Source of the DNA: Actinocorallia herbida
Lineage (GTDB): Bacteria > Actinomycetota > Actinomycetes > Streptosporangiales > Streptosporangiaceae
Length of the DNA stretch: 64,000 bases
Assembly (NCBI RefSeq): GCF_003751225.1
Contig: NZ_RJKE01000001.1
Coordinates: forward strand, 5,022,001-5,086,000
Direction: 5' to 3'
How positions within the stretch are numbered: the stretch's first letter is position 1; every line of letters starts with the position of its first letter. Below, one piece after another: positions 8,445 to 15,815 of this stretch. Both the position numbers and the translations under genes were made by a program. The notes beneath the pieces are model-generated. The model saw nothing but the letters and a program-made list of their open reading frames with translations, made no database searches and was not told the origin of the DNA.

Positions 8445-8497
8445 GAAAGGCGACGGGGATGGTATGAAGGCCGGTCAGCGCCGACGGCGGAGCGGGG

Positions 8498-9256
8498 TCA
8501 CCGCGCCGGTGCCGGCAGGAGCGCGAGGTGCTCCTCCCGGACGAGCCCGAAGCGCAGCGCGAGCCCGACGATCTCCTCGCGCTTGCCGTTGCGGCGGTCA
8601 CCCTTTCCGGGGTCGTGCGGGTCCGGTGGGCCGATGCGCAGCTTCTGCTCGGCGAGGTAGTCGATGTGAGAGCTGATCGCCCGCGTCGTCAGGGCGCCGG
8701 AGGTGGTCTGCCCGTTGAGCCGCTCCGCGATCTGGGGCGTGGTGGGCACCGCGACGCGCGACTGGTCGCGCAACCGCGGCTCGCACAGGGCGACCAGGAC
8801 GAGGAAGTACGTGGCCGTCTCGTCGAGGGAGTACGCCGTGACGGTGCGGCTCCCCCACGGCACGCCCATGGCGTCCGGATCCAGGTAGACATGGTCGGGC
8901 GCGAACACCTGGAAGGCGACGGGCACCTGGGCGCGGGTGGGCAGCACCACGCGTGAGAACTCGAACGGGATGGGCGCGCCGACCCGGCGCGGCGGAACCC
9001 GCAGGTACTCGCCCGCCCCCTCCGGGTTCTCCACCAGGTAGCTGTGGCTGGTGCTGTGGTTCGTCAGCTGCCAGTGGTCGTCGGTCACCCGGATCTCGCC
9101 CGCGAGCCGCGACACCGCGTCGTCGTCCAGGCGGAGTTCGACCGGGGTCCTGGCGGAACCGCGCCCGAAGCGCGCGACCTCGCCGGGGCCCAGCCGCAAT
9201 GTCACCGGTTCCGCGCCGTCTGCGCCGCGTGGAAGATGGACGACTACACCGCTCAC
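8498..9256 (-). CDS. FHA-domain protein with winged-helix-like C-terminus
   Basis: This 252-aa protein starts at a GTG (9256) preceded by GGGGGAG; the frame stays open upstream but only as a shadow of the next gene. Residues about 20-95 have the FHA pattern: ARFGRGS in the first loop, then LDDDAVSRLAGEI and LTNHSTSHSYL (a variant of the usual S-R-x-H and N-G loops). The middle has a YLDPD stretch, and the C-terminal 100 residues (TPQIAERLN, AISSHIDYLAEQ) look like a winged helix-turn-helix. It may link phosphothreonine recognition to DNA binding. The adjacent kinase is the likely writer of its ligand; this is inference from context. Confidence 0.8.
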   Translation of the reverse strand: MSGVVVHLPRGADGAEPVTLRLGPGEVARFGRGSARTPVELRLDDDAVSRLAGEIRVTDDHWQLTNHSTSHSYLVENPEGAGEYLRVPPRRVGAPIPFEFSRVVLPTRAQVPVAFQVFAPDHVYLDPDAMGVPWGSRTVTAYSLDETATYFLVLVALCEPRLRDQSRVAVPTTPQIAERLNGQTTSGALTTRAISSHIDYLAEQKLRIGPPDPHDPGKGDRRNGKREEIVGLALRFGLVREEHLALLPAPAR

Positions 9257-9372
9257 GGCTCCCCCGGTACCACGTCTCTTGGAGTGGCGGACGGGCGGAA
9301 CGATAGCAGCCGTCGGAAAAGGGGGTGATCGGCGGGCTCGGCCCTTGCCGGACGGCGGGATCCGGCCCCTGC

Positions 9373-11391
9373 TCAGAGGGCGGGACGGCCCGCCACGACC
9401 GGCGCGATCGGACGGTCGCCGAAGGCCGTCCACGGCCCCCACCCGCTGCTCGGCGAGACCTGGACCCGCCGGCGGATCCTGCCCTCCGCGGTGACGGCGA
9501 AGACCTGGATCCGTCCGGTGGCGTCGAGCGCGGCCGCGGGTGTGGCGGCGAGGCGGATGCCGGGCTCCCCGAACTCCGCGGCGGCGCCCCAGCCGCCGCC
9601 CGGGGCGAGCTGCCAGCGGTGATCGAGCCGTGCCCCGCCGGGCGCGAGGGACAGGGCCTCCAGGCGGCCGTCGGCGTTGCCGACGAGAGCCGGGGCGGCG
9701 GCGCTCCAGCCGAAGAGCGGCAGCCAGCCGTCCCAGCCGCCGCTGGGCACGGACTGCCGACGATGGAACGTCCCCACCCCGGACGGCCCGATCGCGGCGA
9801 CGGTGAGCCGGCCGCTGCCGTCCCGCGCCACCCGCGGCGCGGCGCCCGCCGCGGTCCCGAACGGGTGCCACGCGGCGGTCCACGGCCCGCCCGGCGCTTC
9901 CTGCCAGCGGTGCTGGATCGCGGCACCGCCCGGCGCGAGGACGAACGCCTCCAGCCTGCCGTCCGCGTTGGCCGCGACGACGGGGGGCGCGCCCGCGGCG
10001 CCGAAGAATCCCGGCTCCCAGGGTTCCCAGGTGAGCGACCCCGGCGCGGCCTGGCGCCTGCGGGCGACGGAGGCGCCGCCGGGACTCGGCGCGAGGACCT
10101 CCAGCCGGCCGGTCGCGTCCCGGGCGACGGCGGGGGCCGCGCCGGCCGGGCCGCCGAACTCCTCCCACCCGTGCCAGCCTCCGTCCGGCCGCTGCACCCG
10201 GTGGTGCAGGTTGGCGCCACCCGGGGCGAGCGAGAACACCTCAAGAGTGCCGTTCGTGTTCCGGCCGAGCGTGGGGACCGCCCCGGCGGGACCACCGAAG
10301 ACCTCCCACGCCGACCAGGTGTCGGCGTTCGGGTCGAGTTGGACGCGGCGCAGCATCGACCGGTCCCCCGCGTCGAGCGCGAACACGGTGAGCCGGCCGG
10401 CGGCGTCGAGACAGGCCACCGGGTTGTCGGGGCTCTGCCACGGCACCGGTGCGTCGAGCCACTCCAGGTTCGCGACGTACAGCCCCTGCCGGAACCAGCC
10501 CGTGGCGCTCACGTACCAGTCCGCGCCGTCGGCCACCACCTCGACGGCATGGCCGGGCACATGTCCGGCGTACCCGTCGAGGTCGAAGTGGAACGGGTCG
10601 CGCGACGCCAGCACGTCGGTGCCCTCGTAGCCGCCCCGCGGGCCGATGAACAGGTAGTACCAGCCGTCCCGTTCGACGACGAACGGGGACTCGGTCACCG
10701 AGACCGTCGAGTCGGTGCTCGCGTCGGTGAACGCGGTCGCGGGCCCGCTCCAGTGCAGCAGGTCGGCGGAGCGGCGGTAGGCGACGATGTGGTGGCCGCC
10801 CGGTTCCGACAGCTCGGTGTAGTACATGATCCACTCGCCGCCGATCCGGACCACCATCGGATCCCGTGCGGCGATGCCCCGGAACAGCGGGCCGGACGGC
10901 TCCCTGGTCCAGGTGAGCAGATCGGTGGACGTGGCGAGGTCGATCGCGGCGCCGGTCTCGCCGCCCGCGGCGTAGAACATCCAGTAGGTGCCGCCCGCCT
11001 CGATGACGTGCGGCGCCCACAGGTGCTCCTCGCCGTAGGACGGGTCGACGGTGAGGGCGTCGGCGTGCGCGGTCCACGGCCCGGTCGGCGCCGGGGCGGA
11101 GGCGTGCGTGAAGGCGATCTCCGCCGCGCTGTCCGGCGCCTCGCCGCGCGGCGCGCTCCTGCCGACGATGCCGAACAGGTGCCAGCGGTCCTGGGCCCGG
11201 ACGAGCGTGTGGTCGTTGAGGTAGCGGGGCCCGGCGAAGGTGGACGGGTCATGGACGTAGGTGAAGGGGCCCGCGCCGACCCACCGGTGGGGCGGGACGT
11301 CCGCGGCCGAGGCGCGCCCGGCGCCCAGGAGCGGGAGCGCGCCCGCCGCGGCGGCGCCGCGCAGCAGGTTCCGTCGGCTGATCGGAAGCAT
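9373..11391 (-). CDS. Tat-exported GH32/43-like glycosidase with PLL-type propeller
   Basis: This 672-aa protein begins with a twin-arginine signal (SRRNLLRGAAAAGALPLL, cleavage near ASA-AD). Residues about 35-330 form a five-bladed glycosidase-like propeller: an early YLNDHTLV aspartate, the RDPMVV motif of GH32/43/68 and a later TESPFVVE glutamate, plus EEHLWAPHV. Residues about 335-672 hold seven repeats of the pattern G-R-L-E-V-F ... H-R-W-Q ... G-G-W ... W ... F-G, a PLL-type seven-bladed lectin propeller. It probably acts outside the cell on a glycan. Two neighbouring genes carry related propellers. The substrate (fructan, arabinan or other) cannot be told. Confidence 0.82.
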   Translation of the reverse strand: MLPISRRNLLRGAAAAGALPLLGAGRASAADVPPHRWVGAGPFTYVHDPSTFAGPRYLNDHTLVRAQDRWHLFGIVGRSAPRGEAPDSAAEIAFTHASAPAPTGPWTAHADALTVDPSYGEEHLWAPHVIEAGGTYWMFYAAGGETGAAIDLATSTDLLTWTREPSGPLFRGIAARDPMVVRIGGEWIMYYTELSEPGGHHIVAYRRSADLLHWSGPATAFTDASTDSTVSVTESPFVVERDGWYYLFIGPRGGYEGTDVLASRDPFHFDLDGYAGHVPGHAVEVVADGADWYVSATGWFRQGLYVANLEWLDAPVPWQSPDNPVACLDAAGRLTVFALDAGDRSMLRRVQLDPNADTWSAWEVFGGPAGAVPTLGRNTNGTLEVFSLAPGGANLHHRVQRPDGGWHGWEEFGGPAGAAPAVARDATGRLEVLAPSPGGASVARRRQAAPGSLTWEPWEPGFFGAAGAPPVVAANADGRLEAFVLAPGGAAIQHRWQEAPGGPWTAAWHPFGTAAGAAPRVARDGSGRLTVAAIGPSGVGTFHRRQSVPSGGWDGWLPLFGWSAAAPALVGNADGRLEALSLAPGGARLDHRWQLAPGGGWGAAAEFGEPGIRLAATPAAALDATGRIQVFAVTAEGRIRRRVQVSPSSGWGPWTAFGDRPIAPVVAGRPAL

Positions 11392-11482
11392 GGGTCTCTC
11401 CAGGGTGGGGGTGGGGGGTGGGGGTGCGGCCGGCCGTCCCGTACGGGGTCGGCCGGCCGCTGGGTGATGACGGATCGACGGG

Positions 11483-12961
11483 TCAGTTGACCGCGGGACC
11501 CGAGGTGGTGTTGAGCCAGGCCCACTCGGCCCAGGACGCGAAGCCCGTCTGCCACTTGTGGTAGACGCCCGCGCCGCTGGTGCCGAAGACCTCGATGCGG
11601 CCGTCGGCGTTCGTCGCCGCCGTGACCTCCGTGCCTCCGCCGCCGAAGGATCCCCACTGGCCGTACGGGGCGTTCACCCCGGTCTGCCACAGGTGCTGCG
11701 CCACGCTGCCGTTGATGGCGAACACCTCGACCCGGCCATCGGGCGACCGCTCGCTGCTGAGCTGGGAATCGGCGGGACCTCCCGTGGGCTCCCACTCCGA
11801 CCAGGTCGTCGGGCTGTTCTGGTACTTGTGGAACACCCCGACGGGTCCGGAGGCGAAGACCTCCAGGCGTCCGTCCTGGTTGTGGTCGACGGTCAGATCA
11901 TGCCCGCCTCCACCGAACGCCTCCCACGCCGACCAGCCACCGCTCACCGCGGTCTGGAACAGGTGCTGGAAGACGTCACCGTTCAGCGCGAAGACCTCAA
12001 GACGACCGTCGGAGGCCTTCTCCATCTCCAGCCGGCTGTTCGCCGGGCCGCCGCCCGCCGACTCCCACTCCGACCAGCCGCTGTTCGGCGCGACCTGGTA
12101 CTTGTGGAACACCCCGACCGGCCCGGACGCGAAGACCTCGAGACGGCCATCGGCGTTCGCGCCGACGGCGATGTCCTTGCCGCCCCCGCCGAACTCCTCC
12201 CAGCCCGACCATCCGGCCGACGGCGAGAGCTGGTAGCGGTGCTGGAAGACGTTCCCGTTGATCGCGAACAGCTCGAGACGGCCGTCCTTGTTCGGGCCGA
12301 TCGCCAGCTCCGCGCCGCCCGGGCCGCCCAGCGACTCCCACGCCGACCAGCCGCCGTTGACGCTCGTCTGCCAGGCGTGGTGCACCCCGTCGGCGCCGGC
12401 GGCGAAGACCTCGAGACGGCCGTCCGCGCCCCGCGCCGACACGACCCGTCCCGACTCCGCCGGATACACCAGCGGGGCGGGTCCCGGCTCGTGGTGGCCG
12501 AGCCGGTCCACCGCGGCCTGCGCCTCGTCCATGTGCTGCCAGTGCAGGCCGGCGTTGTAGGTCGACCAGGGCTGCCAGTTCGTGCCGCCGGAGGAGATCT
12601 CGAAGGCCGCGTTCGCGTTGCACTGGGCGTCATAGGCGCAGGCGTCGTCGACCTCAGGGTGCCAGTGGTCGTTGATCTGCCACAGGCCGCGGTCGCTCGA
12701 GGGGGGTGTGTTGTTGTAGGTGTTGGTCGCGGAGGGGTTGCAGCTGGACTCCGCGAGCGCGACGGCGATGGCGGTCACCAGGCCGTCGCCGCGGAAGCCC
12801 GCGTTGTAGCCGGTCTCGGCGCACAGGTCGCTCCCCGCGGCGTACGCCGGCGAGGCGCCGACGACGGCCCCCGCGGCGAGCGCGAGCGAGGCCAGCGCCG
12901 ACAGCATGACGCGGCGCGCTCTCCGGGAACGCCGCACGGGGTTCACCTCTGGTCCTGTCAT
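11483..12961 (-). CDS. Secreted lysozyme-like muralytic protein with PLL-type propeller
   Basis: This 492-aa protein starts at the ATG at 12961 after GAGGAG, 11 bases past the previous gene's stop. An Arg-rich Sec signal peptide ends near AYAAG. Residues about 45-150 resemble a lysozyme or transglycosylase fold: a likely catalytic Glu in VALAESSCNPSAT, then DRGLWQINDHWHPE, with paired cysteines. Residues about 155-492 form seven clear propeller blades of DGRLEVFA...FHKYQ...W...W type, as in Photorhabdus PLL lectins. Likely role: bind a cell-wall or surface glycan and cleave peptidoglycan outside the cell. Its propeller DNA is a near copy of that in the next gene upstream. Confidence 0.85.
   Translation of the reverse strand: MTGPEVNPVRRSRRARRVMLSALASLALAAGAVVGASPAYAAGSDLCAETGYNAGFRGDGLVTAIAVALAESSCNPSATNTYNNTPPSSDRGLWQINDHWHPEVDDACAYDAQCNANAAFEISSGGTNWQPWSTYNAGLHWQHMDEAQAAVDRLGHHEPGPAPLVYPAESGRVVSARGADGRLEVFAAGADGVHHAWQTSVNGGWSAWESLGGPGGAELAIGPNKDGRLELFAINGNVFQHRYQLSPSAGWSGWEEFGGGGKDIAVGANADGRLEVFASGPVGVFHKYQVAPNSGWSEWESAGGGPANSRLEMEKASDGRLEVFALNGDVFQHLFQTAVSGGWSAWEAFGGGGHDLTVDHNQDGRLEVFASGPVGVFHKYQNSPTTWSEWEPTGGPADSQLSSERSPDGRVEVFAINGSVAQHLWQTGVNAPYGQWGSFGGGGTEVTAATNADGRIEVFGTSGAGVYHKWQTGFASWAEWAWLNTTSGPAVN
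11508..12481. repeat. 974-bp direct duplication, copy 1 (propeller DNA)
   Basis: This segment encodes the propeller of the lysozyme-like gene. It matches 12998-13971 base for base at a constant offset of 1490 with scattered substitutions only and no indels that I can see. Similarity falls away just outside these limits, where the catalytic domains differ. It indicates a recent duplication or ongoing gene conversion. Confidence 0.85.
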
Positions 12962-12972
12962 CTGATGTCTCC

Positions 12973-14475
12973 TCAATTGATCGGGGGGCCTGCGGTGTTG
13001 TTGAGCCAGATCCACTCGGACCAGGACGCGAAGCCCGTCTGCCACTTGTGGTAGACACCCGCGCCGCTGGTGCCGAAGACCTCGATGCGGCCGTCCAGGT
13101 TGACCGCGGCGGTGATCTCCGTGCCTCCGCCGCCGAAGGACTCCCACTGGCCATAGGGGGCGTTCACCCCGGTCTGCCACAGGTGCTGGGCGACGCCGCC
13201 GTTGATGGCGAACACCTCGACCCGGCCGTCGGCGGAGCGTTCGCTGGTGAGCTGAGAGTCGGCGGGGCCTCCCGTGGGCTCCCACTCCGACCAGGTGGTG
13301 GGGCTGTTCTGGTACTTGTGGAACACCCCGACGGGTCCGGAGGCGAAGACCTCCAGGCGTCCGTCCTGGTTGTGGTCGACGGTCAGATCACGGCCACCGC
13401 CGCCGAACGCCTCCCACTGCGACCAGCCGCCACTCACCGCGGTCTGGAACAGGTGCTGGAAGACGTCACCGTTCAGCGCGAAGACCTCAAGACGACCGTC
13501 CGGGGCCTTCTCCATCTCCAGCCGGCTGTTCGCCGGGCCGCCGCCCGCCGACTCCCACTCCGACCAGCCGCTGTTGGGGGCCGACTGGTACTTGTGGAAG
13601 ACCCCGACCGGGCCCGACGCGAACACTTCGAGACGGCCGTCCGCGTTCGCGCCGACGGCGATGTCCTTGCCGCCCCCGCCGAACTCCTCCCAGCCCGACC
13701 AGCCACCCGAAGCGGACAGCTGGTAGCGGTGCTGGAAGACATTGCCGTTGATCGCGAACAGCTCGAGACGGCCGTCCTTGTTCGGGCCGATCGCCAGCTC
13801 CGCGCCGCCCGGGCCGCCCAGCGACTCCCACGCCGACCAGGCCCCGTTCGCCTCGGCCTGCCAGGCGTGGTGGACCCCGTTGGCGCCGGCGGCGAAGACC
13901 TCGAGACGGCCGTCCGCCGACCGCGCCGACACGACCCGTCCCGACTCCGCCGGATACACCAGCGGGGCGGGCTGCGGACCTGTGCCCGGGACACAGGGCA
14001 GGGTCACGCCGCGCTCGGCGAGGTAGGGCTCGGGGTCGATGCCGTGCGAGGCGGACGGGTCATCCCAGATCCGCAGGTGGAGATGGGGGCCTGACGAGTT
14101 CCCCTCGGACCCCACCGGGGCGATCTCCTGGCCGGCCACCACGTGGTCGCCTTCGAAGACGTACCGGTCGTACATGTGGCCGTACTCGGAGATCGTCCCG
14201 TCCGGGTGCTGGATCCGGATCCACTGCCCGTATCCGGGCTCGAATCCTGAGATGGTCACCACGCCGTCACCGACGGCGTAGATCGGGCTTCCGTAGTCGG
14301 CCGCGATGTCGACGCCGTTGTGCCCGCTGTGGAAGTGCTGGGACACGGCTCCGACGGCCGGGCAGGCCGCCGGGAAGTAGGCGGCGGCCGGGGACGTGGC
14401 CACCAGTGCCGGCAGAAGGGCGGCTGTCGCCGCGAGGACACAGGTCAGGGTGCGCCGGGAGGTTCCGATCGGCAC
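12973..14475 (-). CDS. Secreted M23 metallopeptidase with PLL-type propeller
   Basis: This 500-aa protein starts at a GTG (14475) preceded by AAGGAGAGGAG. A Sec signal peptide ends near AAAYF. Residues about 40-145 are a LytM/M23 endopeptidase with the zinc ligands HNGVDIAADYG (H and D) and GPHLHLRIW, so it should cut peptide cross-bridges in peptidoglycan. Residues about 165-500 make a seven-bladed PLL-type propeller almost identical to that of the lysozyme-like protein. Transcription order is esterase, this gene, lysozyme-like gene, glycosidase, all on one strand with short gaps, so an operon of exported hydrolases is likely. Confidence 0.9.
   Translation of the reverse strand: MPIGTSRRTLTCVLAATAALLPALVATSPAAAYFPAACPAVGAVSQHFHSGHNGVDIAADYGSPIYAVGDGVVTISGFEPGYGQWIRIQHPDGTISEYGHMYDRYVFEGDHVVAGQEIAPVGSEGNSSGPHLHLRIWDDPSASHGIDPEPYLAERGVTLPCVPGTGPQPAPLVYPAESGRVVSARSADGRLEVFAAGANGVHHAWQAEANGAWSAWESLGGPGGAELAIGPNKDGRLELFAINGNVFQHRYQLSASGGWSGWEEFGGGGKDIAVGANADGRLEVFASGPVGVFHKYQSAPNSGWSEWESAGGGPANSRLEMEKAPDGRLEVFALNGDVFQHLFQTAVSGGWSQWEAFGGGGRDLTVDHNQDGRLEVFASGPVGVFHKYQNSPTTWSEWEPTGGPADSQLTSERSADGRVEVFAINGGVAQHLWQTGVNAPYGQWESFGGGGTEITAAVNLDGRIEVFGTSGAGVYHKWQTGFASWSEWIWLNNTAGPPIN
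12998..13971. repeat. 974-bp direct duplication, copy 2 (propeller DNA)
   Basis: Second copy of the propeller-coding repeat, within the M23 peptidase gene. Both copies end at the sequence encoding APLVYPAESG, the linker after each catalytic domain, so the propeller was copied as a module and joined to two different muralytic domains. Confidence 0.85.
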
Positions 14476-14540
14476 GGGACGCTCCTCTCCTTGGTCGTCT
14501 CGGGATGGCTGGGACGGGTGCGCGGAACTCGGTGCGCCGG

Positions 14541-15542
14541 TCACGCCTTGCGGAGGCGGCCGATGATGCCGTCGATGTCGCGCCGCATCAGTTCCGGGCG
14601 GATGATGTGGCCGTAGGGCTCCTCGTACCATTCGTGCGCGATGCCCGCGTTGCCGAGAAGGCCGCGGAACTCGCGCTGCCCGGCGAGGACATGGGTCTCG
14701 TTGGCGAAGTCGAACCAGTTGAGCGGGTCGGGGCTGGTGCCCGAGACGAGGAACACCCGCTTGTTGCGGTAGCTCTCGATGCGCTGCACCGGGTTGTCGG
14801 CGTTCACCCGGTTCTGGTCCCAGAGCGGCACGCCGTAGACCGTGCCGCCGCCCAGGTCCAGGGCGGCGGAGCTGGCGTTGGCCCAGTGGACGACCATGCC
14901 GTTGTCGCGGCGCAGGCTCGCGGGCCCCGAGTGGGCGCTGACCGAGGCGAAGTGGCCGTAGTACTTGGCGGCGTACTTCAGCGCGCCGAAGCCGCCCATC
15001 GAGAACCCCGACACGGCCCGGCCGTCGTACTCGGCGTAGGTGCGGAAGTTGGCTTCGACCCAGGGCAGGAGCTGGCCCATGTGGAACGTCTCCCAGTTGC
15101 GCGGGCCGACGTTCGAGCTGACCGGGTTGGAGTACCAGCCCGCGTGGCCGCCGTCGGGCATGACCACGATGATGGGCTTGCCCGCGGTCCAGGCGCGGAT
15201 GCCGCCCTCGGCCGCGCGGTCGAAGGTGATGAAGTCCTGGTCGGTGCCGCCGCCGTGGAAGAGGTACAGGACCGGGTAGGTGCGGCCGCTCCAGTGGTAG
15301 TCGTCCGGCAGGAGCACGTTGACGCCGGGGTTCCAGCCGATCTCCGCGGTCTGGAACCGGTAGTACCACATCCGGGGGTCGCTCTCGTTGCGGTCCACGA
15401 TCCGCAGGCCGAACCCGTCGCCGGACGCGGCGGCGGGCGTGGCGCCGGCCAGGGCGCCTCCGGCGCCCACGGCCAGCGCGGCGGAGAGCCCTCCGGCGGC
15501 CTTCAGGATGTTCCTGCGGGTGGGTTGCTGTGCGCTCAACAT
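14541..15542 (-). CDS. Tat-exported esterase of the antigen-85/esterase D type
   Basis: This 333-aa alpha/beta hydrolase has a twin-arginine signal (TRRNILKAAGGLSAALAV, cleavage near AAA-SG). The core shows YPVLYLFHGGG for the oxyanion region and the nucleophile elbow GFSMGGFGALKYA; a late EEPYGH supplies the likely catalytic His. These families hydrolyse or transfer acyl groups on external glycans or lipids. AGGAGG is only two bases from the ATG, so the following TTG may be the true first codon. It heads the minus-strand set of exported hydrolases and is divergent from a similar esterase's operon at 15816-19390. Confidence 0.87.
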   Translation of the reverse strand: MLSAQQPTRRNILKAAGGLSAALAVGAGGALAGATPAAASGDGFGLRIVDRNESDPRMWYYRFQTAEIGWNPGVNVLLPDDYHWSGRTYPVLYLFHGGGTDQDFITFDRAAEGGIRAWTAGKPIIVVMPDGGHAGWYSNPVSSNVGPRNWETFHMGQLLPWVEANFRTYAEYDGRAVSGFSMGGFGALKYAAKYYGHFASVSAHSGPASLRRDNGMVVHWANASSAALDLGGGTVYGVPLWDQNRVNADNPVQRIESYRNKRVFLVSGTSPDPLNWFDFANETHVLAGQREFRGLLGNAGIAHEWYEEPYGHIIRPELMRRDIDGIIGRLRKA

Positions 15543-15815
15543 GACCTCCTGGGTCGGGAGCTGACGAAGTGTCCGGGCGCGGCGGGGAGCCCGCGTGCCG
15601 CGTCGGACCGGTCCGGTGGGACGCCGTCGACAACGTAGGGGCGAGGGCCCCGGGCAGGGCATCCGGAACGCTCCGGAGTGACACCCGCGCGGCCCGGCGG
15701 TTCCCTGATCTCAGCGCGGCCCGGGACGGGCGGCGGCATCGCATCGCCGTCGGCCTTCGTCTCGCGCGGCCGCATCCGGAGCGGACCTGCACCGCAGGGA
15801 AAGGATGGCTCGATC

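Noticed and set aside
8498-10168. One 556-aa protein with Arg-rich N-terminus before the FHA domain
   Set aside because: The N-terminal half lies over the glycosidase gene in another frame. GTG 9256 with GGGGGAG fits the FHA domain start.
12973-15792. One 939-aa protein joining upstream sequence to the M23 peptidase
   Set aside because: The first 439 codons are a shadow of the esterase gene. A GTG with a good ribosome-binding site and a signal peptide starts at 14475.
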